Notes under the pieces: generated by a model | Seen by the model: only the letters and a program-made list of their open reading frames with translations | Databases searched by the model: none | What the model was told of the DNA's origin: nothing | DNA from: Lactobacillus sp. ESL0791 | GTDB lineage: Bacteria > Bacillota > Bacilli > Lactobacillales > Lactobacillaceae | Length of the DNA stretch: 64,000 nucleotides | Assembly: GCF_029433255.1 (NCBI RefSeq) | Contig: NZ_JAQTHU010000001.1 | Span: 1,178,001-1,242,000 of the forward strand | Direction of reading: 5' to 3' | Translations under genes and position numbers: made by a program | Part shown: positions 24,718-32,940 of the stretch, piece by piece | How positions within the stretch are numbered: position 1 is the stretch's first letter | Layout: each line of letters begins with the position of its first letter

Positions 24718-25497
24718 TTACTTATTCGGTTCGGCTTCAACGGCTTTGGTGATTAACAACAAATTGGTCACCAACAAAATAATGTCGGTTATAAGAAACG
24801 CTGTTAAATTACCTGGCAGGTACTCTCCCAAATTTAAGGCAATCTCGCGGAATGATTCTCTTTCAATAATTGGCCAAACAAGATGAATAAATACTTGAAA
24901 ACCTATCCAGCAAATGATGACCAAGATAATTATTCTGATTAGATTAATCATAAATTTTCCAGAATTGGTTGGCAGAAAATCGCCGATTGCTTCTCCGCTA
25001 AAATCTATCAAGCTAACAGGCAAATAAAAGGTTAAGCCAATTAAAACAATTAAAGCTAAAAACCCGATCGTTTCCGCTACGCCAACATCCTTAATGATAT
25101 TACCTAAAGTTTTTATGTCTTGTAAAATGAAATTACTTGTTATGTCCTGCAACACGATTAAAGCAAGATATGTGATTATTTGAATAATTCCAAAATAAAT
25201 GTATGACATAAGTGAACTTAAGATATTAGCTAGATAAAATTGCCTATCATTAACTGGGATTAACCGCCAAGTCTGATTGCTGTTTAATTTTTCGGAGCGT
25301 AAACTCGAAAAAATTAAATACAGTGCATCAAAAACAAAACTTAAAAATAAGAAAATTGCTGCTAAATTATTGAAAATCATTTCTGGAGACGGCAGCGTCA
25401 TAGCAGTTGCTGCTAGTAATTGAACCATAAAAAACCAATTAACTGTTTTAAATTTGTCTTTAAAAAGCATTTTAAAAATTTTAGTTGAAAGTTGCAT
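24718..25497 (-). CDS. ABC permease-like membrane protein MP5
   Basis: A 259-residue protein with about six transmembrane helices. The loop motif is NSNQTWRLIP (72-81) and the C-terminus EAEPNK. It is a near copy of MP4 over its whole length (both begin MQLS-KIFKMLFK-K-KTVNWFF), showing a recent tandem duplication. It starts 18 bases after MP4 stops. The role is assumed shared with the rest of the array. Confidence 0.75.
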   Translation of the reverse strand: MQLSTKIFKMLFKDKFKTVNWFFMVQLLAATAMTLPSPEMIFNNLAAIFLFLSFVFDALYLIFSSLRSEKLNSNQTWRLIPVNDRQFYLANILSSLMSYIYFGIIQIITYLALIVLQDITSNFILQDIKTLGNIIKDVGVAETIGFLALIVLIGLTFYLPVSLIDFSGEAIGDFLPTNSGKFMINLIRIIILVIICWIGFQVFIHLVWPIIERESFREIALNLGEYLPGNLTAFLITDIILLVTNLLLITKAVEAEPNK

Positions 25498-25515
25498 CGT
25501 GTTCTCCCCTCCCTT

Positions 25516-26301
25516 TTACTTATTCGGTTCAGCTTCAAATGCTTTAGTAATTAACAATAAATTGGTCGCCAACAAAATAATATCGGTTATAAGAAATACA
25601 GTTAAATTACCTGGTAAGTATTCCCCCAGATTTAAGGCAATCTCTGATAATGATTCTCTTGCGATGATTGGCCAAACAAGATTATACACTTGAAAACCTA
25701 TCCAACAAATGATAACCAAGATAATTATTCTAATTAGGTTAACCATAAATTTCCCAGAACTGATTGGTAGAAAATCAACGATTGCTTCGCTACTAAAATC
25801 TATCAAGCTAACAAATAGATAAAAGGTTAAGCCAATTAAAACTATCACAAATAAAACACCGATCGTTTCGCTCACGCCAACATCCTTAATGATGTTACGA
25901 ATAGTTTTTATGTCTTGTAAAACGAAATTAGTTTTAACGTCCTGCAGCATAATTAACATAAAAAACGTAATTATTTGAATAATCCCAAAATAAATGTATG
26001 ACATAAGTGAACTTAAGATATTAGCCAGATAAAATTGACCATCACTAACAGCAATTAGCCGCCAAGTCTGATTACTGTTTAACTTTTCAGCGCGTAAACT
26101 TGAATAAATTAAGTACAGTGCCTCCAAAATAAAGCTAGAAACAAAGAAAATTGCTGCAAAATTGTTAAAAAACATCTCTGAAATCGGCCTGAAAGTAAGT
26201 GTTAGAGTAATTGCTGCTAGTATTTGCACTATAAAAAACCAATTAACTGTTTTAAGCTTACCTTTAAAAAGCATTTTAAAAATTTTAGCCGAAAGTTGCA
26301 T
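25516..26301 (-). CDS. ABC permease-like membrane protein MP4
   Basis: A 261-residue near-duplicate of MP5. The loop motif reads NSNQTWRLIA (75-84), with Ala replacing the otherwise common Pro. The C-terminus is FEAEPNK. About six transmembrane helices. It sits in the same tightly spaced minus-strand operon. Confidence 0.75.
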   Translation of the reverse strand: MQLSAKIFKMLFKGKLKTVNWFFIVQILAAITLTLTFRPISEMFFNNFAAIFFVSSFILEALYLIYSSLRAEKLNSNQTWRLIAVSDGQFYLANILSSLMSYIYFGIIQIITFFMLIMLQDVKTNFVLQDIKTIRNIIKDVGVSETIGVLFVIVLIGLTFYLFVSLIDFSSEAIVDFLPISSGKFMVNLIRIIILVIICWIGFQVYNLVWPIIARESLSEIALNLGEYLPGNLTVFLITDIILLATNLLLITKAFEAEPNK

Positions 26302-26318
26302 TGTGTTTTTCCCCTCCT

Positions 26319-27152
26319 TTATTTATTGGATTCTGCTTCAAACGTTTTATTAATCATTAGAACATTAGCTATGCCAAGAATTAGATCAATAATTAAAAGA
26401 ATTAAATTAACCCGAGTAATATTACCAAAATCACCATTAAAGATAATCTCTGCAAAAGTTCGCAAATTCGGACCATTAAAGATAAATATGTCGAGTATCT
26501 CGTATGCCAGCCAGCAAACTAAAATTATGATCAGTAGTCTTACTAAGTATAAAGCGAACTTGCCGGATACAGATGGTAGAAAATCAACAATTGTTGAACT
26601 TGTAAAGTTAATAAAGCTAAGGACCAGATAAAATAACGTTACTGATAGAACTAGTAAGACAATGATTTCAACTAGCCAAATGGTTTCATTAGCTTCAATT
26701 AAGGACCAGCTAAATTTTGCTAAAGTTTCTTGTCGAATTTTCTCAGAACATAATTCGGCCAAGCCGTAGAAAACGCCAGCACTTATTACTTGCAGTATCG
26801 TAAGTCCCACTACTGCCATAAACGAACTAAAAAGATTGGTCAGATAGATTTTCCCAGCACTTGCGGGAATTAACCGCCAAGTTTGACTGCGATTAATTTT
26901 TTCATTACTGTAGGCTGTTAAAATTACAAAAATCGGGTCGTACAATAAACAAAATATTAGAAGCAAGTTAGCTGTATAAAGAAAGAAATTCCCAAATTGA
27001 AAGTGAACAAGTACGATTTGATTATCGCCCTTAATAAAGCACAGTACGCCGCTGACCAAAGCGCTGATTATTTGCAATATAAGAAAGGTCCAAATTAAGT
27101 TACGTCGTTGTTCAAACAGTTCAGAAAACAAATTTTTAAAAGAAGTCTTCAT
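26319..27152 (-). CDS. ABC permease-like membrane protein MP3
   Basis: A 277-residue protein from the ATG at 27152, which follows AAAGGCGAGAAG; the frame extends to 27194 but that part overlaps MP2. The loop motif is NRSQTWRLIP (87-96) and the C-terminus TFEAESNK. It is closest to MP2: both share the SELFEQR / HELFKQR start, LVSGVL/LVGGLM and VLMINKTFEAE. About six transmembrane helices. Confidence 0.75.
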   Translation of the reverse strand: MKTSFKNLFSELFEQRRNLIWTFLILQIISALVSGVLCFIKGDNQIVLVHFQFGNFFLYTANLLLIFCLLYDPIFVILTAYSNEKINRSQTWRLIPASAGKIYLTNLFSSFMAVVGLTILQVISAGVFYGLAELCSEKIRQETLAKFSWSLIEANETIWLVEIIVLLVLSVTLFYLVLSFINFTSSTIVDFLPSVSGKFALYLVRLLIIILVCWLAYEILDIFIFNGPNLRTFAEIIFNGDFGNITRVNLILLIIDLILGIANVLMINKTFEAESNK

Positions 27153-27171
27153 ATTTACTTCTCGCCTTTCA

Positions 27172-27987
27172 TTACTTATTCGGTTCAGCTTCAAATGTTT
27201 TATTAATCATTAGAACATTGGCTGCCAGGAAAATTAAATTAATCACTAGCAATACTAAATCAAAAATTGTGATTCTTTGTGTATCAACCAAACTTATATT
27301 TGCAAAATTGAAAATATTAATCACTCGAATTATTACCCATGAGATAACGATTATTAGTAGCAAGCGGGTTACCAATAATGCGAATTTGCCGGAAACACTT
27401 GGCAAAAAATTAATGATCGAGGAACTGGAAAAGTTAATAAAACTGGTTACGGCATACAGTAAGATACTTAAAAGTATCAAAAAGATTAACGTGCCAACTA
27501 TCCAAATTACAGCATTAGTTTGATCTCGATCCCAGCGCCAATTTATGTTCGCAAAAAGTTTGGCGGTGTCTTGACGCATGGCAGCAGAACTTATTTCAGC
27601 TAAACCAAAGAGTACGCCAGCACTTACTATTTGCAGTAATGCTAAACCAACTAATGCCATAAATGAACTAAAAAGATTAGTCAGATAAATTTTCCCGGAA
27701 CTTGCCGGAATTAAGCGCCAAGTTTGACTCTGATTGATCTTTTCATTCCTGTAAGCTGTTAAAATCACAAAAAGCAAATCGTAAATTAACCCCAAAAATA
27801 GAAATATTGTTCCGCTAGCCACAAAGAAGTCGCCCCACTGAAAGTTGCGAATGGTAATGTGACTATCTTGGCTAAAAGACATCAACCCACCGACAAGTGC
27901 AATGAGAATTTGCAGTAAAAAGAAAAGCCAAATTAAATTGCTTCGCTGCTTAAACAGTTCATGAAATAAATTCCTAAAAGATGTCAT
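27172..27987 (-). CDS. ABC permease-like membrane protein MP2
   Basis: A 271-residue protein with about six transmembrane helices. The loop motif is NQSQTWRLIP (85-94), with SSSSIINFLPSVSGK before TM5 and the C-terminus TFEAEPNK. It forms a closely related pair with MP3, so a second duplication is visible in the array. Confidence 0.75.
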   Translation of the reverse strand: MTSFRNLFHELFKQRSNLIWLFFLLQILIALVGGLMSFSQDSHITIRNFQWGDFFVASGTIFLFLGLIYDLLFVILTAYRNEKINQSQTWRLIPASSGKIYLTNLFSSFMALVGLALLQIVSAGVLFGLAEISSAAMRQDTAKLFANINWRWDRDQTNAVIWIVGTLIFLILLSILLYAVTSFINFSSSSIINFLPSVSGKFALLVTRLLLIIVISWVIIRVINIFNFANISLVDTQRITIFDLVLLVINLIFLAANVLMINKTFEAEPNK

Positions 27988-28010
27988 TTTTATCCCTATC
28001 TTTCTAACAT

Positions 28011-28859
28011 TTATTTATTCGGTTCGGCTTCAAACGAATGACTAATTAAGAACATGTTAATTGCACCAATGACAAGGTCATAGGCTAAAACAATTAGCAG
28101 CACTGTACTGATCCTTCCGTAATCACCACTGCCAGTTACAAAATCGAATGGCATGCGCAAGATAGGATTAAGAATGCCCATAATTCTGTTTACCAACCAA
28201 CAAATCGCAATAATCAAAATTATGCGAATCAAATTAACCAAAAATTTACTGGAAATACTTGGCAAAAAGTCAACCAACGACCGACTGCTAAAGTTCAAGA
28301 AACTGACACTGATATAAATCGCTAAGCCGACTAATAGCATCAGAATAATTAATTCCAGTGCTTCCGTAAGATGAGCAGTTACAAAATCACTGTGCTCTGT
28401 TACCGCCTGCATAATATCATTAATCGAAGAATTGATACTCTTACGAAAGTCTTGATTAGTTGCTGAAACCCAACCAGTTAAAATTCCCACAAAAATTGCC
28501 TGCAATAAATTTAAATAAATAAGTGATAAAAAAGAACTCAAAGTGTTACATAAATAAATATTGCCATCGGCTAACGGAATTAAGCGCCAGGTTTGACTGC
28601 GATTCACGTTTTCATTCTTGGCGCAGGTAATCAACAAATAAATAAATGCAGTAATAAAGGATGTCGCTAAAAAAGAAGTATAAAAATCAATCGGCAAGCC
28701 AAACATTTGCACGTCTTTATTGATAAAAACCCCGCCATGGCTGAAAACCATAAAAAGAGCAAATATAAAGGAAACAATTATTTGGATTAAAATTACCTGG
28801 TGCGTTACGCGGCTTTTTTGCTTAAAAAATTCAACAAAAGTTTTGCCAAAAGTGGTCAT
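28011..28859 (-). CDS. ABC permease-like membrane protein MP1 (first of six paralogues)
   Basis: A 282-residue protein with about six transmembrane helices. The loop motif is NRSQTWRLIP (86-95), with FSSRSLVDFLPSISSK before TM5 and the C-terminus SFEAEPNK. Its start lies 3 bases after the ATPase stop, so it is translationally linked to the ATPase. It resembles MP6 more than MP2-MP5. Confidence 0.78.
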   Translation of the reverse strand: MTTFGKTFVEFFKQKSRVTHQVILIQIIVSFIFALFMVFSHGGVFINKDVQMFGLPIDFYTSFLATSFITAFIYLLITCAKNENVNRSQTWRLIPLADGNIYLCNTLSSFLSLIYLNLLQAIFVGILTGWVSATNQDFRKSINSSINDIMQAVTEHSDFVTAHLTEALELIILMLLVGLAIYISVSFLNFSSRSLVDFLPSISSKFLVNLIRIILIIAICWLVNRIMGILNPILRMPFDFVTGSGDYGRISTVLLIVLAYDLVIGAINMFLISHSFEAEPNK

Positions 28860-28862
28860 TAT

Positions 28863-29567
28863 TTACTCATCCTCTCCCTCGTAAAGTCCTTCATAGTAGT
28901 CTTCAATACTCTCATGATGCTCGCGAATTTCTTCGGCAGATTTATGCGCATAAACCGTGTTGTCCTTGATAATGACAACTTCATCAAGAAGAGAAGCAAT
29001 TTCGTTAACAAAGTGATCAGAAATCAAAATCGTGGCCTCTTTGTCCTTCCACAAAATGATCGAATTAATGATTTTCTTGCGGGCCATGGCATCAATTCCG
29101 CCAAACGGTTCATCAAGCAGATACAGGTCGGCTTTTCTAGCAAAGGTCAGTGCAATAATCAACTTTTCCCGCATCCCCCGCGATAACTGCCCCAGCTTCA
29201 TTTCTGGATCCAGGTTCATGAATTTGTATAATTGCTCAAATTCATTGGTATCAAAATCTTCAAAAATATGTTCGTAAAATTCAACCACGCTCTTAATCTT
29301 GGTTGAATTATTAAAACCGGTTAACCCATCGGTGAAGGCAATTTTGGCTTTTTTTCCACTTTCTGAAGTGATGCCCTCAACTTCAACCGTTCCCTTATAT
29401 TTTTTCGCCATACCGCTGATAATCCGCATCAACGTTGTCTTACCGGCGCCATTTTCACCAAGCAGAGCAACAATTTTACCCGAGCTAAGTGTTAAATTGA
29501 CATCCCGTAAAATAGTTTTTTGGTTTTTCTTGTAAGTTAAGTTTTTAATCGTTAATATTTCATTCAT
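28863..29567 (-). CDS. ABC transporter ATP-binding protein (YtrB-like)
   Basis: A 234-residue ATPase: Walker A GENGAGKT (37-44), signature LSRGMREK (128-135), Walker B LYLLDEP (148-154). The signature lacks the usual SGG, as in other YtrB/NatA-like exporters. It is the only ATPase in the operon, so it presumably serves all six membrane proteins. Its start overlaps the GntR gene's stop by 8 bases. The C-terminal acidic tail (YEGLYEGEDE) is unusual. Confidence 0.88.
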   Translation of the reverse strand: MNEILTIKNLTYKKNQKTILRDVNLTLSSGKIVALLGENGAGKTTLMRIISGMAKKYKGTVEVEGITSESGKKAKIAFTDGLTGFNNSTKIKSVVEFYEHIFEDFDTNEFEQLYKFMNLDPEMKLGQLSRGMREKLIIALTFARKADLYLLDEPFGGIDAMARKKIINSIILWKDKEATILISDHFVNEIASLLDEVVIIKDNTVYAHKSAEEIREHHESIEDYYEGLYEGEDE

Positions 29568-29931
29568 TGTTATCTTCCTGTTGTAAATATTGTTCTAGCA
29601 GCGGTAAAATTTCTTCTTTACCGATGCCTAGTTCCCTGATATTCTGAACAAACTTGCTTAGTTCATCGTTAACCAAGTCTCTTTTTGTTTGTGCAAGCAG
29701 TTCTTTATCTTCCGTGACGAAATTGCCTTCACCACGTTTGGTATATAAAATTCCCTGGTCATTCATTTGCTGCAGCGCCCGCTGCACCGTATTGACATTA
29801 ACCGTTAATTCAAGCGCCAGCTTACGCACGGATGGTACCTTTTGCCCAGCTGGCAATTTGCCAATTGCAATTTGGCGGAAAAGGTATTGCTCAATTTGCA
29901 AGTAAATTGGAATATTATCTTTGAATTCCAC
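29560..29931 (-). CDS. GntR-family regulator, YtrA subfamily
   Basis: A 123-residue protein. Residues 1-70 are a winged helix-turn-helix (IPIYLQIEQYLFRQIAIG, VPSVRKLALELTVNVNTVQR). The C-terminal part of only about 50 residues is typical of the YtrA subfamily. Such proteins usually repress the ABC operon they head and are relieved by cell-wall-active compounds. It is the first gene of the operon that holds the ATPase and six membrane proteins. Confidence 0.9.
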   Translation of the reverse strand: MEFKDNIPIYLQIEQYLFRQIAIGKLPAGQKVPSVRKLALELTVNVNTVQRALQQMNDQGILYTKRGEGNFVTEDKELLAQTKRDLVNDELSKFVQNIRELGIGKEEILPLLEQYLQQEDNNE

Positions 29932-29950
29932 TAGTTCACCTTCTATCCAT

Positions 29951-29983
29951 AGTGTATTATTTATCTATGACAATATCATACAC
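29951..29983. promoter_or_regulatory. Candidate GntR/YtrA operator
   Basis: AGTGTA (29951-29956) and TACAC (29979-29983) form an inverted repeat 22 bases apart, just upstream of the regulator. The half-site agrees with those I recall for YtrA-type regulators, though the spacing is wider. The -35-like TTGTCA on the minus strand lies between the arms, which fits autorepression. Confidence 0.5.
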
Positions 29984-30054
29984 CATTTTCTTTTTCCTAG
30001 CAAAACTTTTCTCAAATAAATTTAATTGTTTCACCAAAGCAGTTTTCGCTCTTT

Positions 30055-30103
30055 TAAAAAAATAAAATGCGCTAACGCCTTGATAACAAGCAATTAGCAC
30101 ATC
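30055..30103 (-). terminator. Probable terminator of the pepT operon
   Basis: GCGCTAA and TTAGCAC, with an inner CTTG/CAAG pair, form an imperfect hairpin. The minus strand then reads a T-rich run (complement of 30055-30066). It sits in the gap 29932-30212, which contains no gene. Confidence 0.5.
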
Positions 30104-30212
30104 TTAATAATTTTCACGACCATCTGTGGACAATTTTGTATAAAGGCAAAACCTTACTGCAGATGCTTTTGGTTTATTTTCATTTTTCAGTAAACAGAAT
30201 ATTTTTGTTTCA

Positions 30213-31454
30213 CTAATGATGATTTTCAGCGTTTAACTGCACCATTCTGACCATCACGTCAACTGCCTTCTCCATTGATTCTAAAACAGTATACTCAAAG
30301 CGGCCGTGCATATTCTCCTGACCAGCAAAGAGATTAGGACAAGGAAGTCCCATATATGTCAGCTGTGAGCCGTCAGTTCCGCCGCGGACAGGATCTTCAT
30401 TAATCGTTAGCCCCTCTTCTTGATAGGCTTTGCGCGCTATATTAACAATATCCATATGCTTAGCAAGTTCATCAGCCATGTTATAATACTGGTCATGCAT
30501 TTCCAGCTTAATGCGCTCACTGTCAAACGCAGCGTTCATCTTGGCAACAATTTCTTTAACCAGATTCTTGCGCTTTTCCAGGCCATCGCGTTCAAAGTCG
30601 CGCACAATGTAGTCCAAGTGAGCGTTATCAACCGTCCCTTGGAAATTGTCTAAATGGAAGAAGCCTTGGCGGCCGGAAGTTTTCTCCGGTACCTCATCCT
30701 GCGGCAGTTGATTTTGAAAATTAATTCCTACCTGAATGGCATTAATCATCTGATCTTTGGCAACAGCCGGATGAACATTAACCCCTTGAATATCTAAGCT
30801 GAAAGCAGCGGCCGAAAAAGTGTCCCAGTCTAGCTTGCCCGGTTCTTCTCCATCAACCGTGAAGGCAAAGTCGGCACTAAATTCAGGAACATCAAAATGT
30901 TGTGCTCCCGTGCCAATTTCTTCATCGGGCGTAAAGGCAAAGCGAATCTTGCCGTGCTTAACTTCCGGATGAGTCAAAAGGTATTCAGCCAAAGTAATTA
31001 ATTCGGCTACCCCAGTCTTGTCATCGCCGCCAAGCAGCGTGTCACCAGATGCGGTAATAATTGTTTGCCCTTGATATTTCTTCAAATTAGGAAAAACTGC
31101 AGGATCTAAATAAAATTCGGAATCACCAAGTTGAATCTTGGATTTACCATCATAATTCTCGTGTACCTGCGGCTGAACATTTTCGGCATTAAAATCAGCT
31201 GTATCACAGTGAGCCAAAAAGCCCATGACAGGAACATCAGCCGTAATATTTGCTGGCACTTCAGCAATCACACAGCCCGATTGCTGGTTATAATGAACAT
31301 CGCTTAAGCCTAATTTTTCTAAGTCCGGCAGGATTACCTCTTTTTGAAATCGTTCCTCACGCTCAGTTGAAGGAAAACGGTCTGCATGTTCATCAGAACG
31401 GGAATTAACCTTAACGTATTTTAAAAATCTTGGTAATAAATTTGGGTATTTCAT
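30213..31454 (-). CDS. pepT: Peptidase T (tripeptidase)
   Basis: Zinc aminopeptidase that removes the N-terminal residue of tripeptides in the cytoplasm. It is a 413-residue M20 family member: metal ligands in GFLAHCDTAD (His and Asp), LLGGDDKTGVAEL and FTPDEEIGTGA, and the substrate region RGGTDGSQLTYMG near the C-terminus. Length is normal. It is last in a tight minus-strand run and starts 12 bases after the Nif3-like gene. Confidence 0.95.
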   Translation of the reverse strand: MKYPNLLPRFLKYVKVNSRSDEHADRFPSTEREERFQKEVILPDLEKLGLSDVHYNQQSGCVIAEVPANITADVPVMGFLAHCDTADFNAENVQPQVHENYDGKSKIQLGDSEFYLDPAVFPNLKKYQGQTIITASGDTLLGGDDKTGVAELITLAEYLLTHPEVKHGKIRFAFTPDEEIGTGAQHFDVPEFSADFAFTVDGEEPGKLDWDTFSAAAFSLDIQGVNVHPAVAKDQMINAIQVGINFQNQLPQDEVPEKTSGRQGFFHLDNFQGTVDNAHLDYIVRDFERDGLEKRKNLVKEIVAKMNAAFDSERIKLEMHDQYYNMADELAKHMDIVNIARKAYQEEGLTINEDPVRGGTDGSQLTYMGLPCPNLFAGQENMHGRFEYTVLESMEKAVDVMVRMVQLNAENHH

Positions 31455-31466
31455 TTTTTCTCCTTA

Positions 31467-32264
31467 TTAAAACAAATCTTGAAAGGGGTTGGTCGAAACC
31501 TTTGAAAATTCAACTGTCACCCCCCACTTGTTGGCAGTATTCCACTTTTTCAGCAAGTCGTACATCTTATACTTAAATATTTTTTCCGTGTAATGACCGG
31601 GATCAACCACCGTCAGGCCTGAAGAAACTATATCGTGCCCTGTATGGTAATAAATATCACCGGTAATAAACGCATCAAGATTGTCAGCAACTGCCTGCCG
31701 CCAAAATTTGCCACCATCCCCACAAATAAAGCCAACCGTTTCAATTTGCTTCGAATTATCTGCAGTAATCAAGCGCGCCATTTTAATGCCCATCTTTTCC
31801 TTAACATAATAAGCAAAATTTTTGGCAGTCATTGTTTCGGGCAGTTTGCCCTTACGGCCGATTGCAATACCGTCATCATCAAGGCAAAACGGCTGAATAG
31901 CCGTCAAGCCCAGTTCTTCGGCCTGCCAATCACTGGAACCATTTTGTGCCTTATCAGAGTTAGTATGAATCGAATAGACTGTAATCCCATTTGCAATAAT
32001 CTGCCCGTACATCCGTTTTTGCGGATCAGAAAAATCAAGATTATCTGCAGGATGAAACATTACCGGGTGGTGACTGATAATCAGATCGATCCCATTTTTA
32101 ACGGCCTCAGCCACAACATTAGGGCGGACATCAAGCGTTGTCATAATTTTTGTAACCGATTGGTCGACTGAACCGATCTGGATGCCGACCGGATCGCCTT
32201 GACTGGCAAGTTTTTCTGGAAAATCCACTTGCAGACGGTCAATAATTTCTTTAACCTTAGTCAT
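31467..32264 (-). CDS. Nif3-like dinuclear metal-centre protein
   Basis: A 265-residue NIF3/DUF34 family protein. Metal ligands are visible in LIISHHPVMFHP (His-His), YSIHTNSDKA (His, Asp) and near the C-terminus VVDPGHYTEK (His, Glu). The family forms hexamers and is sometimes labelled GTP cyclohydrolase type 2, but its biological role is unsettled. The start overlaps the trmK stop by 8 bases, the usual arrangement in Firmicutes. Confidence 0.9.
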   Translation of the reverse strand: MTKVKEIIDRLQVDFPEKLASQGDPVGIQIGSVDQSVTKIMTTLDVRPNVVAEAVKNGIDLIISHHPVMFHPADNLDFSDPQKRMYGQIIANGITVYSIHTNSDKAQNGSSDWQAEELGLTAIQPFCLDDDGIAIGRKGKLPETMTAKNFAYYVKEKMGIKMARLITADNSKQIETVGFICGDGGKFWRQAVADNLDAFITGDIYYHTGHDIVSSGLTVVDPGHYTEKIFKYKMYDLLKKWNTANKWGVTVEFSKVSTNPFQDLF

Positions 32265-32940
32265 TTATTTCCTCCTTAATAAACTTAATTTCGGTTTCAA
32301 TCTGTGCAATGTGCGTAATATCTTTCTTTTTTGCTTTATTTAAATTGACCAGCAGCTTCTCATGATATGCAAGCTGATCCTGCCATTTTTGGTAAAAAAT
32401 CTTGTTCTTTTCCTGCAAAATTTGTGGGCCAAAAAAGAGCTCTTTGGGACTCAAAGGTATCTTCTTGTCTACAGTTTTAGCCTTGATCAATTCATAAGTA
32501 TGGCCGGCCTCAGCAAGCAAATCTTCATCTTGAATTTGATAATTATGCGCACATAGCCACTTGCGGACCCCGGGTTCACCGACATTCGGTTCAAGAATCA
32601 GTGTTGGAAAGTGAAAATTTTGTTCCCAGGCTGTATTCAAAATTGTCGTCATCAGTTTTCCGCCCATGCCGGCAATAACAACCGTATCAATCCTATCATC
32701 ATGCGTAATGGGTTCAAGCCCTGAGCCTAACCTAGTCGTGATCTTATCTTCGAGCCCGGCCTTTTTAATATCATTTTGAGCATTTTGCAGCGGCCCTTGT
32801 GCAATATCACTGGCAATCGCATAGTCAATTTTACCTATTTTAACTAATTCGATCGGTAAATAGGCATGGTCGGTGCCAATGTCTGCTACCCGGCTGCCAG
32901 CATCCACCATGTCAGCCAATGCATTCAAGCGTCTATTCAT
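32257..32940 (-). CDS. trmK: tRNA (adenine-22-N1)-methyltransferase
   Basis: Methylates A22 of bacterial tRNAs using SAM. It is 227 residues: RRLNALADMV at the start, the SAM loop VADIGTDHAYLPI, then VVIAGMGGKLM and ILEPNVGEPGVRKWL, a TrmK signature, followed by a helical C-terminal part. The start is taken at the ATG at 32940, 8 bases after GGA, and overlaps the upstream gene's stop; an ATG three codons earlier (32949) has a weaker ribosome site. Confidence 0.92.
   Translation of the reverse strand: MNRRLNALADMVDAGSRVADIGTDHAYLPIELVKIGKIDYAIASDIAQGPLQNAQNDIKKAGLEDKITTRLGSGLEPITHDDRIDTVVIAGMGGKLMTTILNTAWEQNFHFPTLILEPNVGEPGVRKWLCAHNYQIQDEDLLAEAGHTYELIKAKTVDKKIPLSPKELFFGPQILQEKNKIFYQKWQDQLAYHEKLLVNLNKAKKKDITHIAQIETEIKFIKEEIND

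Noticed and set aside
23894..29567. CRISPR-like or satellite repeat array
   Set aside because: The repeated DNA here consists of whole coding genes about 800 bases long; no short regularly spaced repeats were seen.
30420..30653. Plus-strand frame inside pepT
   Set aside because: It has no ribosome site and overlaps an intact, conserved peptidase gene.
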